DNA from: Agreia sp. Leaf283
Lineage (GTDB): Bacteria > Actinomycetota > Actinomycetes > Actinomycetales > Microbacteriaceae
Direction: 5' to 3'
Length of the DNA stretch: 64,000 nt
NCBI RefSeq assembly: GCF_001422485.1
Contig: NZ_LMNF01000004.1
Location: forward strand, 62,001-126,000
The notes below the pieces were generated by a model. It was not told the origin of the DNA and searched no databases. It saw nothing but the letters and a program-made list of their open reading frames with translations. How positions within the stretch are numbered: position 1 is the stretch's first letter; each line of letters starts with the position of its first letter. This document shows, one piece after another, positions 45,102-55,800 of this stretch. A program made the translations under genes and the position numbers.

Positions 45102-46079
45102 CTAGTTGACGGGGATGAGGTCTTCGGCGGCTGCGTCAGGAGCGACGTGCGCCGCCTGCGCTAAACCCGCGAGGTAGTGCTCCGCGTCGAGGGCTGCGAC
45201 GGTTCCCGACGCGGCGGCCGTGACGGCCTGGCGGTAGGTGTCGTCGACGACGTCGCCGGCTGCGAAGACGCCGGTGAGGTTGGTCTTCGAGCTGCGGCCG
45301 TCGACGGCGATGGTTCCGGATGCCGTGAGCTCGAGCTGGCCGTGAACGAGGTGCACCCGCGGGTCGTTGCCGATCGCGACGAACAGGCCCTGCACGGGCA
45401 GCTCGCTCTGCTCTCCCGACACGGTGTTGCGCAGCGTGAGACCCTCGACCGTGTTTTCACCGGAGATGCCGACGACCTCGGAGTTCCAGACGAACTCGAT
45501 CTTGGGGTTGTCGAAGGCACGCTGCTGCATGATCTTCGATGCGCGGAGCGTGTCTTTGCGGTGAACCAGGTAGACCTTGTCGGCGAAGCGGGTGAGGAAC
45601 GTCGCCTCCTCCATGGCCGAGTCGCCGCCGCCGATGACGGCGATGGTCTTGGTCTTGAAGAAGAAGCCGTCGCAGGTGGCGCACCACGAAACGCCGCGGC
45701 CGCTCAGGCGCTCTTCGTCTTCGATGCCGAGCTTGCGGTACGCGGATCCGGTGGCGAAGATGACCGACAGGGCCTCTTGGTCGCCGCTATAGCCGGTGCT
45801 GACCTTTTTGATGTCGCCGGTGAGGTCGACGCTGGTGACGTCGTCGAGCAGCACCTCGGTGCCGAACTTCTCGGCCTGCTCCTGAAGCTTGCCCATGAGC
45901 TCGGGGCCCTGGATGCCTTCGGGGAAGCCGGGGAAGTTCTCGACGTCGGTGGTCTTCATCAGCTCGCCGCCGGCCTCGACACTCGAGGCGATCAGGAGCG
46001 GGTTGAGCCCCGCCCGGGCAGCGTAGATGGCCGCTGTGTATCCGGCAGGACCGGATCCGATGATGATGATGTCGCGCAC
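45102..46079 (-). CDS. trxB: Thioredoxin reductase
   Basis: 325-residue NADPH-dependent flavoprotein. FAD site GSGPAGYTAAIYAARAG at the N-terminus, redox-active CATC in WCATCDG, NADPH site VIGGGDSAMEEA, and the second FAD motif GVFAAGDVVDD. The start is GTG 46079 with AGGAG about 10 bp upstream. Operon with trxA, driven by a candidate SigR-type promoter at 46145-46170. Confidence 0.97.
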   Translation of the reverse strand: MRDIIIIGSGPAGYTAAIYAARAGLNPLLIASSVEAGGELMKTTDVENFPGFPEGIQGPELMGKLQEQAEKFGTEVLLDDVTSVDLTGDIKKVSTGYSGDQEALSVIFATGSAYRKLGIEDEERLSGRGVSWCATCDGFFFKTKTIAVIGGGDSAMEEATFLTRFADKVYLVHRKDTLRASKIMQQRAFDNPKIEFVWNSEVVGISGENTVEGLTLRNTVSGEQSELPVQGLFVAIGNDPRVHLVHGQLELTASGTIAVDGRSSKTNLTGVFAAGDVVDDTYRQAVTAAASGTVAALDAEHYLAGLAQAAHVAPDAAAEDLIPVN

Positions 46080-46144
46080 GTGCGTGTCAGCTCCTTGAAA
46101 GGGTGTCGCGAGGTCGCCCGGAAAAGCGCCTCACGAACTGGTAC

Positions 46145-46170
46145 AACACATCCTATTCCGCGGATATTCC
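46145..46170 (-). promoter_or_regulatory. SigR/SigH-type promoter of trxB-trxA
   Basis: On the minus strand GGAAT (46170-46166), exactly 18 bp, then GTT (46147-46145), the consensus of SigR/SigH disulfide-stress promoters. Thioredoxin operons are classic SigR targets. The leader would be about 55 nt. Confidence 0.65.
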
Positions 46171-46203
46171 GCCGTCAGGGGACAGCGGGCACCTGGTCGG
46201 AAA

Positions 46204-47850
46204 CTAGGAGGAACGGCGCGTGACGCGCGCGAACAGGGGTGTGAGCGCGTCGTTCAATTCGGGCGACTTCAGCAGGCGGAGCGCGCCGATATAGAGGACC
46301 GACAAGACGAGACCGATCACAATCATCGATAACAGAACGCCGACGTAGCCGCTCACGCCGTAGCCCCCGTCGTTCGCGAAGCCGAACGCGACGGCGAGTG
46401 CGATGCCGGCAGCTGCGGCGGGGACGAGTGCGCCGAGGTCGCGTGCCAGGCTCCGGGCCACCGTGGCGCCGCCCAGCCCGCCGAGTCGGCGGCGGATGAG
46501 GACGGCCGCGAGGACCGCCTGGAGGATGCCGGCGGCCGACAGGGCGAGTGCCACACCGACGCCGATGAACTCCTTCGGCACGAGGACGAGCACGAGGAGG
46601 GCGCCGATGGAGAAGAGCACGGCCTGGAACAGCGTGATGAAGAACGGAGTACGGGTGTCGCCGAGCGCGTAGAACGCCCTGAGGATGACGAACAGGATGC
46701 TGAAGGCGGGCAGGCCGACCAGGAACGCAATGAGAACGTTCCCCATGGCCACCGTGGTCGAGTAGTCGAACTTGTTGAAAAGACCGCTGAAGGGATAGGC
46801 GACGACGATGAGCACCACTGTCGCCAGCATCATGATCAGAGAGATGACGCGAATGGAGGCCGACAGATCGCGGCGGACCTTCGCGAGGTCTCCCTCGGCG
46901 GCGTGCTCACTCATGCGGGTGAAGTAGGCGGTCGCGATCGACACGGCGACGATCGAATGAGGCAGCATGAAGATGAGCCAGGCGGTCGACAGCACCGTCG
47001 TCGATGCGTCGTCTCCCGAGGCGGTGATGACGACGCGCGTCTCCACGATTCCGGCCAGCTGGGTGACCATGAGCATGGCGAAGGTCCAGCCCGCGAGCTT
47101 GCCCGCCGTGCCGAGACCCACTCCCCGCCACCGGAAGTCGGGACGATAGCGCAGACCGACCCGTCGCCAGAAAAAGAAGAGCACGAGGGCCTGCACCGCG
47201 ACGCCGAGCGTGGCTGTTCCCGCGAGAACGGCCACCTTGTCGGGCGTCCACCAGTCGAGGTCGCCCACATTCAACGCGGAGGGGCTGAAGGCGACGTTGA
47301 AGGCGACCAGGCCGAGAATCGCGACGATGTTGTTGAGCACGGGCGTCCAGGTGAACGGGCCGAACGAGTTCCGGGCGTTCAGAACCTCGCTGAGCACGGA
47401 GTAGACGCCGTAGAAGAAGATCTGCGGCAGGCACCAGTAGGCGAATGCGGTCGCCAGGGCGAACTGACCGCTCGACGAGGGGTCGGCCACGATCGTGATG
47501 AGCACCGGGGCGAGCAGAGTTGCGATGAGGGTGGCCGAGCCGAGCACCACGAACGCCACGGTCACGAGCTTGTTGATGTAGCCCGCTCCCCCGTCGGCGT
47601 GCCGTGCCGCTCGCACGATCTGCGGAACGAGGATGGCGTTGAGCATGCCGCCCGCCACGATCACGAAGATCGTGTTCGGCAGCTGGTTGGCGATCGTGAA
47701 CGCGTCGGTTCCCAGGCCGATCGTGCCGATGGTCTGGATGAGGACGAACGCCTTGACGAAGCCCAGGATGCGCGACACGGTCGTGCCCGAGGCAAGGATC
47801 GCGCTCGCGCGTCCGAGGTTGGGCGCCGGTTTGGCGGAGGTGTCAGCCAC
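46204..47850 (-). CDS. murJ: Lipid II flippase MurJ
   Basis: 548-residue MOP-superfamily membrane protein that moves lipid II across the membrane. About 14 hydrophobic segments are visible. The N-terminal region GRASAILASGTTVSRILGFVKAFVL and TDAFTIANQLPN are typical. GTG 47850 (MADTSAKPAPNLG) overlaps the DUF6049 stop by 8 bp. Unlike mycobacterial MurJ there is no attached pseudokinase or PASTA-interaction extension here. FhaA at 765 is its expected FHA partner by analogy. Confidence 0.94.
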   Translation of the reverse strand: MADTSAKPAPNLGRASAILASGTTVSRILGFVKAFVLIQTIGTIGLGTDAFTIANQLPNTIFVIVAGGMLNAILVPQIVRAARHADGGAGYINKLVTVAFVVLGSATLIATLLAPVLITIVADPSSSGQFALATAFAYWCLPQIFFYGVYSVLSEVLNARNSFGPFTWTPVLNNIVAILGLVAFNVAFSPSALNVGDLDWWTPDKVAVLAGTATLGVAVQALVLFFFWRRVGLRYRPDFRWRGVGLGTAGKLAGWTFAMLMVTQLAGIVETRVVITASGDDASTTVLSTAWLIFMLPHSIVAVSIATAYFTRMSEHAAEGDLAKVRRDLSASIRVISLIMMLATVVLIVVAYPFSGLFNKFDYSTTVAMGNVLIAFLVGLPAFSILFVILRAFYALGDTRTPFFITLFQAVLFSIGALLVLVLVPKEFIGVGVALALSAAGILQAVLAAVLIRRRLGGLGGATVARSLARDLGALVPAAAAGIALAVAFGFANDGGYGVSGYVGVLLSMIVIGLVLSVLYIGALRLLKSPELNDALTPLFARVTRRSS

Positions 47851-50077
47851 GCGGCTCCTCGGTATCGGATTCAGCGGCGGCAGCGGTCGGCGCAGCCGCA
47901 TCCGGATCATCGTCTGGATCGCCGGCGGTCTCTGCGGCCGTTTCGGCGGTGTTCTCCGCAGCACGGTTGTGGCGCCGCTTCAGGAACAGGCGGATCGCGG
48001 CGAAGATGAGCAGCGCGCCGACGACTCCGCCCACGAGCCACGAGCCCGCGACCTCCCAGTCGGCGGAGACATTCACGGGAATGAAGGTGGGCTGTGCCGA
48101 GATGAGGATGCCGGTGGGGCTGACGAGCTCGGCGCGCACGATGGTGTCCCCGTTGGCGACTCCGGCCGTGATCGGCACCTTCGCCTGCTTGCTCGAGGAC
48201 GCCTCGACGGTGATCGAGACCTCTCTCTGAACAACGAGACGGAAGTTCGAGGGCGAGAGCCGCACGGTGAGGGTGACCGGATACGGGAGCTTGTTCTCGA
48301 CGAGCACCGGCATGTCGCCCGTATTGCTCACCAGGTTGATGGGCGAGCCGGCGACGATCGAGACGGCCCCCAGTGTCTGGGTCGAGCGGTCGGCCTGCGC
48401 CTGCATGGCCACGTTCCAGCCGCCCGAGTTCGAGGCCCAGGAGTTGGCCAGCAGCGAGAGGATGTTGGCGCGGTTCTCGCCGAGCAGGTTCGTGGGGTCG
48501 GCGATGATGCTCGAGAACGCGGCGACCTGGTTCTCGGATGCGAGGAGTGCGGCGACCTGGCCGGTGCGTTCCGCGGGTTCCGGCTGGTCGACAACCGTGG
48601 CGTCTGCCGCGGGAGCCTGGGCGGCGAAGCCGTCGAACGCGGTGGTCGACGACCAGGAGAGTGCGTCGAGCGAATTCAACGCGTCGGTGAGCGCCGTTCC
48701 GTCGGAGGGCGCCGCCCGGTCGAGAGTGGCGAGGATCGTGCGCGGGCTGCTGTCGTCTTCATTGGCCACGACGGCGAGGCTCGACGCGAGGTCGGAGAGC
48801 GACTTCTGTCGTTCGGTCGCGGTGAGTGCGCCCGCTGCCTCTCGAAGCGGCGTCGATACCGTGTCGTCGGAGACGAGCACCGTGTTGTCTCCTGCGCGAA
48901 CGACGCCGCCCACCGCAGACGACGGGGTCGACACATTCGACGACGAGACGATCGTGGTCGTGAGGCCGTTCGCCGCGAAGTACGGCAGATCGGCGGCGGT
49001 GACGGTGTCGTCTCTCGGCCAGGCGATCGAGGTGCCCGTGTAATCCCACTGCAGCAGCGCGCTCGTGTCGGGCACGGCATCCGGTGTCGGGCTGGGCGTG
49101 GGCGTCGGCGTATCGGTGGCCTCGCCACCGGGCGAGACTGCGGCGGCGCCGGTTGTGGGTGACGGGCTGGTGGTGGGCGGAGCCAGGTCGACGAAGTCGG
49201 CCTCGTCGAGCGCGTAGTCGAACGAGTTGGGGGTGAGCAGCTGGGCGGAGCCGGCCTGGCTCATCGCGGCGACGTCGGCGTCGGCGTAGCTCAGCTGATA
49301 GATGGGATTGGATGCGCCCTGAAGCCGCTCGAGCCACGAGATCGCGCTCGATGGTGCCGTGCTTCCCAGGGCGCGGATCGACACGATGATGCGCGGGTCG
49401 ATGAGGATGCCGACGGGCCGGCCGATCACCGCGTCGAGTTCGCGGGTGAGCAGGCCGTCGTCGGCCGTGATGGTGGCGAGCGTGGCCTCGGGAATGAGAC
49501 CCGTCTGCCCGGGCTGCGTGGTGAGGGGAACGGCGACCGCGACCCGGGTGGGTGCGGGAGCGTCGGCGCCGTTGAACACGACCGACGTGTGCGCGACCGT
49601 CTCGGTGCCGTCGCCCTGCTCGAGGGTGCCGGTGATGCCGTGCACGCCCCAGTCCTCGAACGGGACGGAGGCGGCGGGAATCGTGGCCTGCACGACGTGT
49701 TCCTCGCCGGGCTTCAGGGCGGGAACGGCGACGCTGGTGATGATGGCGTCGGAATCGACCGTCGAGGTGTCGTCGGCGGGCGAGAGCCACTCCGCCAGGT
49801 CCGCGCGGGTGGAGATGAACTCGCGATCGACGGCGATCTGCAACGAGGCCCCGTCGATCGTGGTCGAGCCGGAGTTGGTGAGAGAGGCGGTGACCGTGAG
49901 GTCTGCGCCGGGCTGCGCCACTCCCCCGTTCGCCGGGGCCAGAACGACCTGCACGGGCTCCTCCGCGGCGTTCGCGGCACCCGTCACGGGCACGATGCCC
50001 AGCATCGACGACGCCACCACTCCCAGGCCCAGGAGGGCGGGGATGGCGCGCAGGCGTCGAGGAGGAGGCAGGTTCAT
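47843..50077 (-). CDS. DUF6049-family secreted/membrane protein
   Basis: 744-residue protein with a signal peptide (about 1-38, ending GAANA), a long extracytoplasmic region and a single C-terminal membrane helix (about 675-697) followed by a basic stop (KRRH) and an acidic Ala/Glu-rich tail. The outer part contains a CARDB-like beta domain (about 45-160) and a large unassigned domain with a Thr/Pro-rich insert. The conserved position between murJ and the CCA-adding enzyme gene suggests a wall-related role; the biochemical function is unknown. Confidence 0.85.
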   Translation of the reverse strand: MNLPPPRRLRAIPALLGLGVVASSMLGIVPVTGAANAAEEPVQVVLAPANGGVAQPGADLTVTASLTNSGSTTIDGASLQIAVDREFISTRADLAEWLSPADDTSTVDSDAIITSVAVPALKPGEEHVVQATIPAASVPFEDWGVHGITGTLEQGDGTETVAHTSVVFNGADAPAPTRVAVAVPLTTQPGQTGLIPEATLATITADDGLLTRELDAVIGRPVGILIDPRIIVSIRALGSTAPSSAISWLERLQGASNPIYQLSYADADVAAMSQAGSAQLLTPNSFDYALDEADFVDLAPPTTSPSPTTGAAAVSPGGEATDTPTPTPSPTPDAVPDTSALLQWDYTGTSIAWPRDDTVTAADLPYFAANGLTTTIVSSSNVSTPSSAVGGVVRAGDNTVLVSDDTVSTPLREAAGALTATERQKSLSDLASSLAVVANEDDSSPRTILATLDRAAPSDGTALTDALNSLDALSWSSTTAFDGFAAQAPAADATVVDQPEPAERTGQVAALLASENQVAAFSSIIADPTNLLGENRANILSLLANSWASNSGGWNVAMQAQADRSTQTLGAVSIVAGSPINLVSNTGDMPVLVENKLPYPVTLTVRLSPSNFRLVVQREVSITVEASSSKQAKVPITAGVANGDTIVRAELVSPTGILISAQPTFIPVNVSADWEVAGSWLVGGVVGALLIFAAIRLFLKRRHNRAAENTAETAAETAGDPDDDPDAAAPTAAAAESDTEEPRG

Positions 50078-50197
50078 AGGGGCTTTCGTCGAGGCAGCGT
50101 GGGATGCGGCCTCGCGTAGATTCTAGGTCGCACAGGCTGGGAAGCACGGGAGGCCGCTCTGCCCGTGCCGCCCGGCGCTCCTCGGTAAACTGTCGGG

Positions 50198-51634
50198 ATG
50201 CAGCGAACTGTCCAGGAATCCATGGTTCGGCTGCGCTCTCTCAGCGAGTCGTCGCCCGTCGCCCCGCTTGCCGCCGCCTTCAACGCGGCGGGCTTCGAAC
50301 TGGCCCTCGTCGGCGGCCCGGTTCGAGACGCCTTCCTCGGGCGACCGGCCAAAGATCTGGACTTCACGTCGAACGCCACCCCCGACGAGATCCTCGCGGT
50401 GCTGAAGAAGCTCACGAAGAGCACCTGGGACATCGGCCGGGACTTCGGCACGATCGGAGCCCTGATCGATGGCGAACAGGTCGAGATCACCACCTACCGC
50501 TCCGACAGCTACGACCAGCAGACCCGCAAGCCGATCGTCGAGTTCGGCGACAGCCTCGAGGTCGACCTGTCGCGCCGCGACTTCACCGTGAACGCCCTCG
50601 CCCTGCGGCTGCCCGAACTCGTTCTCGTCGATCCGTCGGGCGGCGTCGAAGACCTGCTCGAGGGCATCCTGCGCACGCCGTCGACGCCGGCTATCTCGTT
50701 CGGCGACGATCCCCTGCGCATGCTGCGCGCCATCCGGTTCTCGGCGCAGCTCGGGTTCGATCTCGACGCCGAGACGATGGATGCCCTGAGGACGATGGGC
50801 GAATCGCTCACGATCATCTCGGCCGAGCGCATTCGCGACGAGTTCTCGAAGCTGCTGCTCACGCCCGCGCCGCGCCGGGGAATCGAGCTGCTCGTCGAGA
50901 CGGGCCTCGCCGAGCTAGTGATGCCGGAGATCCCCGCGCTGCGCCTGGAGCGCGACGAGCACCACCACCACAAAGACGTCTACCAGCACAGTCTCACCGT
51001 GCTCGACCAGGCCATCGAACTCGAGGAGTCGCGCGGCTCGTTCGAGGGACCGGATCTGGTGCTGCGCCTTGCCGCCCTGATGCACGACATCGGAAAGCCG
51101 GCCACGCGTCGGCTCGAACCGGGCGGCGTCGTGACCTTCTATCACCACGACGTCGTGGGCTCGAAGATCGCCAAGAAGCGGCTGCGCGAGCTGCGCTTCG
51201 ACAACGACACGATCAACGACGTGGCCCGGCTGATCGAGCTGCACCTGCGCTTCTTCGGCTACACCGAGGGTGCGTGGACCGACTCCGCCGTGCGCCGCTA
51301 CGTTCGGGATGCCGGACCGCTGCTCGAGCGGCTGCACATCCTCACCCGGGCCGACGTGACCACGCGCAACAAGCGCAAGTCGCACATGCTCTCGTTCGCC
51401 TACGACGACCTCGAGACCCGCGTGGCCGAGCTCGCCGAGCTCGAGGAGATGCAGGCCGTGCGCCCCGACCTCGACGGCGAGCAGATCATGGCGATCCTCG
51501 GCATCCGGCCCGGCCGCGAGGTGGGAGAGGCCTACCGTTTTCTGCTGGAGATGCGCCTCGACGACGGGCCCCTCGGAGAAGAGGAGGCGACCCGCCGCCT
51601 GCTCGAGTGGTGGGCTAGCCGTTCTTCTGGATGA
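50198..51634 (+). CDS. pcnA: CCA tRNA nucleotidyltransferase
   Basis: 478-residue class II nucleotidyltransferase that adds CCA to tRNA 3' ends. The polymerase head shows [24 protein letters not shown] with the catalytic Asp pair, then [11 protein letters not shown] and [20 protein letters not shown]-terminal HD domain follows ([17 protein letters not shown] and [14 protein letters not shown]). It is essential here because the three tRNA genes in the window lack encoded CCA. ATG 50198 is used; ATG 50222 is a possible alternative. Its end overlaps the convergent ino1 gene by 20 bp. Confidence 0.95.
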   Translation: MQRTVQESMVRLRSLSESSPVAPLAAAFNAAGFELALVGGPVRDAFLGRPAKDLDFTSNATPDEILAVLKKLTKSTWDIGRDFGTIGALIDGEQVEITTYRSDSYDQQTRKPIVEFGDSLEVDLSRRDFTVNALALRLPELVLVDPSGGVEDLLEGILRTPSTPAISFGDDPLRMLRAIRFSAQLGFDLDAETMDALRTMGESLTIISAERIRDEFSKLLLTPAPRRGIELLVETGLAELVMPEIPALRLERDEHHHHKDVYQHSLTVLDQAIELEESRGSFEGPDLVLRLAALMHDIGKPATRRLEPGGVVTFYHHDVVGSKIAKKRLRELRFDNDTINDVARLIELHLRFFGYTEGAWTDSAVRRYVRDAGPLLERLHILTRADVTTRNKRKSHMLSFAYDDLETRVAELAELEEMQAVRPDLDGEQIMAILGIRPGREVGEAYRFLLEMRLDDGPLGEEEATRRLLEWWASRSSG

Positions 51635-52685
51635 AAGATTCCAGTCTGGCGCGAGCCTCGTCGTCGGGCAGCTGCACGGCCGGCGACTTCATGAAGTAGG
51701 CGCTGGCCGACTCGACAGGCCCTGACAGGCCGGCATCGAGGGCGATCTTCGCTGCGCGCACGGCGTCGATGATCACACCGGCCGAGTTCGGAGAGTCCCA
51801 CACCTCGAGCTTGTACTCCAGGCTCACGGGGGCATTGCCGAATCCGTGGCCCTCGATGCGCACGTAGGCGAACTTGCGGTCGTCGAGCCACGGCACGTGG
51901 TCGCTCGGGCCGATGTGGATGTCGCGCTCCGGCAGGTCGATGTCGATGTTGCTCGTGACTGCCTGGGTCTTCGAGATCTTCTTCGACGCGAGGCGCTTGC
52001 GCTCGAGCATGTTCTTGAAGTCCATGTTGCCGCCCACGTTGAGCTGGTAGGTGCGGTCGATGGTGAGGCCGCGGCTCTCGAACAGGCGGGCGAGCACCCG
52101 GTGGGTGATCGTGGCGCCGAGCTGGCTCTTGATGTCGTCGCCGACGATCGGCAGGCCGGCCTCGACGAACTTCGCGGCCCAAACCGGGTCGCTCGCGATG
52201 AACACCGGGATGGCGTTGACGAATGCGACCCCGGCATCGAGCGCCGCCTGCGCGTAGTGCTTGGCCGCCTCCTCCGATCCGACGGGCAGGTAGCAGACGA
52301 GTACCTCGGCGCCGCTGTCGCGGAGGGCCTGAGCCACGTCGACGGGTTCCGCCTCTGACTCCTCGACCATCTCCGAGTAGTACTCGCCGAGGCCGTCGAA
52401 GGTCGGCCCGCGCAGAACGGTGAGGCCGGTCTGTTCGACGTCGGCGAAGCGCAGGGTGTTGTTCTCGCTGGCCCAGATGGCGTCGGCCAGGTCTTCGCCG
52501 ACCTTGGCCGCGTCGACGTCGAACGCCGCGACGAACTCGAGATCGCGCACATGGTGCGGGCCGAAGCGCACGTGCATGAGCCCGGGCACCACCTCGTCGT
52601 CAGCGGCGTCGCGATAGAACGTCACGCCCTGGATCAGCGAGTTGGCGCAGTTTCCGACTCCGGCGATGGCGACTCTGATGCTCAT
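51615..52685 (-). CDS. ino1: myo-Inositol-1-phosphate synthase
   Basis: 356-residue NAD-dependent enzyme converting glucose 6-phosphate to inositol 3-phosphate, the entry to phosphatidylinositol and mycothiol. N-terminal NAD fold [19 protein letters not shown], and the characteristic [21 protein letters not shown] catalytic region. The short form is typical of actinobacteria. ATG 52685. Divergent from the large surface-protein gene. Confidence 0.96.
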   Translation of the reverse strand: MSIRVAIAGVGNCANSLIQGVTFYRDAADDEVVPGLMHVRFGPHHVRDLEFVAAFDVDAAKVGEDLADAIWASENNTLRFADVEQTGLTVLRGPTFDGLGEYYSEMVEESEAEPVDVAQALRDSGAEVLVCYLPVGSEEAAKHYAQAALDAGVAFVNAIPVFIASDPVWAAKFVEAGLPIVGDDIKSQLGATITHRVLARLFESRGLTIDRTYQLNVGGNMDFKNMLERKRLASKKISKTQAVTSNIDIDLPERDIHIGPSDHVPWLDDRKFAYVRIEGHGFGNAPVSLEYKLEVWDSPNSAGVIIDAVRAAKIALDAGLSGPVESASAYFMKSPAVQLPDDEARARLESFIQKNG

Positions 52686-52831
52686 GTGACACGTCTTTCA
52701 CTTCGGGAACGGCAAACCCCACAATGCTAGCCGCCATACGGAGGTCGAAGAATTTTCAGAAAGTCCCGTCATAACCGAGCGCTTGGCGCCTCTCTTAGGT
52801 GAGAGAGAACATTTAATGCATCTCGACTCAA

Positions 52832-52845
52832 GCGATACATATCGC
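52832..52845. promoter_or_regulatory. Palindrome upstream of the surface-protein gene
   Basis: GCGATACATATCGC, 6-bp arms around CA, 13 bp before the chosen ATG. Possible regulator site or promoter element; its role is not known. Confidence 0.35.
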
Positions 52846-52857
52846 CTAGTTGGGTCA

Positions 52858-55800
52858 ATGACGATCGGGGAGACCGTGGCACATTCACGAGCACGATACG
52901 CGCAGGGGCCGCTGGCCCTCCACCGTCTGAGAAAGGTCGTCGCGTCACTCGCGGTCGTCCTTCTCGGAGTCTCCGGAGTCGCGCTCGGCGCCACGGCCGC
53001 GAACGCGGCAGACGAGGGCTTCACGCTCACGAAGTCGGTCATCGCACCCGATACGTCCGACATCGGCATCTCGAACGTCGCCGGAGTCGACGGCGAGGGG
53101 TTCACCTATCAGCTCGCGTACTCGTGCAGCACCTTCGACCCGGCCGGCTGTACGAGCGTGCTCATCCACGACGCCCTGCCCGCCGGCGTCGAGGTCGTCG
53201 GCGACATTCCCAGCAACTGGACCGTCGTCGGCACCGATGTCACGATCAACCTCGGCACGATCCCCCCGGGCAACGGCACCGTCTCCATCCCGGTGCGCTT
53301 CACCACCGACCCGGCGCTCGCCGCGAATGACACCGTCACGGTGAACAACACCGCCGACATCAGCGGCACGGTCGCCGGCGTGGGCAAGACGGCCGTCTCG
53401 CAGACCGTTCCGGCCACAGGTCGGGTCAAGCCCGTCGGTGGTGCGGATGCGCACAAGACCGCGACGCCCGACACGGTGGGCGAGTTCACCGGTCAGTCGG
53501 TCGCGTTCTCCCTCACCGGCACGAACGCCGGTACGACCGCCGCGTCGAGTATCGGCATCACCGACCTCGATCCGGCGTTCTTCGATGCGTTCGATGTCGC
53601 CTCGATCGACGCGCCCACCCTTCCTGCCGGCGCCACCTCGGCCGTCGTCGAGGTCTCGACCGACGGAACCACCTGGACGACCGTAGCGACTCCCTACACC
53701 CCGGCCGCACACATCCAGGGCATTCGAGTGACCTTCGACGGAGCTGCCGCCGGCAGCACGGGAACCCTGAACTACACGGCCACCCTGCGCGACAGCCTCG
53801 TCTCCAACGGCGCCCAGGTCGTCTCGGGTGGATCCACCGCCTACACGAACGACGCCGATGTCGACGTGCACTACGCAGACAGCGCCCTCGACCGCTCGCT
53901 CACCGCGTCGGCCGTCGTCACCGTCGCAGGCGAGGTCGTCTCCGCTCCGAGCGTGACGAAGACCTTCAGCCCCAACACCGTCATCCAGGGATACTCCGGA
54001 ACGGTCGACACCACGATCTCCACCACCGGCGCCGGACAGGGTGGCGCCAAGACGGTCGTCATCTCAGACCCCGCCACCGCGGGCGGCGTCACCCCGTTCC
54101 CGAGCACGCTGGTGCTGAACGGAACCTTCACCGTGGCCTGGCCCGCAGGCGCCGAGGAGGCCACGCTCACTCTCTCCGACGGGTCGACGGCCACGATCGT
54201 CAACCCCACGACCACGTTCACCCTGCCGGCCGGAGTCGACCTCGCCACTCTCACCGGCTTCTCGGTCGAATTCGAGTCGACCTCCGGCGCTCCGATCGAC
54301 TCCACGTTCACGGGCACGATCACCGCGGGCTCGACGCTCGCCGCCGGTGTCACCAACGACGTCTACAAGAACAACGCCGAGGTCGACGTCGACAGCGCAT
54401 CGGGCAACTCGTCTGGCGAGACCGTCTCGCCCACCGTCGACTTCACGGTCGCCACGCCGCATGCCGAGATCCAGACGACGAAGGCGTTCACGCGTCCGAC
54501 CGTGGTCCTCGGCTCCCCCACCCAGTCGAACGTCGTGCAGCTGCGCACCGTCTACGGTCCCACCGGATCGGGAACGAACGTGAACGCCGAGAAGGTCGTC
54601 ATCCAGGACCCGGTCTCACTGCCGACCGCGGGAGTCGACGACTTCTTCGACGAGTTCGACCTCACGAGCATCAAGAGCGCGAACTGCAGTGCCGGAGACA
54701 GCCTGCTCGTCGAGATCTACAACGGAAGCGCCTGGGTCACCGTGACGAGCGACGCCTGCGCGAACACGCCCATCGCCATCACCGATCCCGACGCCCAGGG
54801 TGTGCGATTCACGTACTCGAACCCGAGCGGCATCCAGCCGGGACGCACGTTCCAGCCCGAGGTCGTCGTGAAGATGAGGGCGACCAACCGCGAGACCGGA
54901 GCCCCTGTCCTCACCCTCACGCCCCCGCTCAGCGGAACCGACCCGACCCGGGTCTTCACGAGCCCCGGCAACTGCTCCGCCGCATCCGCCTACCTGGCCG
55001 GCGCCACGGCACCCGCCTCGACAGACTCGCTCGCCGGCGACGAGTGCCCGGAGATCAAGACGGAGCAGCGCCGCAACAGCGGCACCGTCGGAATCACCAA
55101 GGTGCTGCACGGCACCGATGGCACCGACTCCGGAACAGAGGGATCCGGCGCGCCGATGCACGCCGACCTCCAGCTGAGCAGCCGACCCTCTGAAGACACG
55201 GCCACCCTGGTAATCGCCGACCCGCTGCCCGGTGACACCTACTCGCAGACCTTCGCGGCCGTCACGAACATCACCAAGGTCGGCCCGTACACCGTTCCGC
55301 AGTACGAGCAGGCGCGCATCGACTGGCTCGACGCCTCGGGCGCGGTCATCGCCTCGAGCCCGACCGTCACAGGCGCAGGAGTTCTCACCGCCGCCGGCGA
55401 CCCGAGCTACGCCGGCTTCCGCTTCGTTCTCGAAGAGAACCCGGCCGACCCCGGAATCGACCCCGGAATCGAGGCCGCCACGTTCGACCTCGCGCTCAAG
55501 CTCGGAGTCGACTACACCCTGCGCGACACCTTCCGTGACGCGGTCGGCGGCCACGCGGCGGGAAGCCTCGTGCGCAACAACGTCTGCTACACCGAAGACG
55601 ACAGCACCCTCACCGAGGGTCTCGACGGCAACCCCGACAACGCGGCGGAGTGCCAGCTCGACCACGGGCCGTTCAACGAGAACGGGTTCAACAACGATCT
55701 CGACAACATCAACGACGGCGGGTGGATTCTGAACAACGCCGAAGCGGTCGCGACGTACGTCGCCCCGAATGCCGAGGGCGACACCTCGGAGCGCGGCGAG

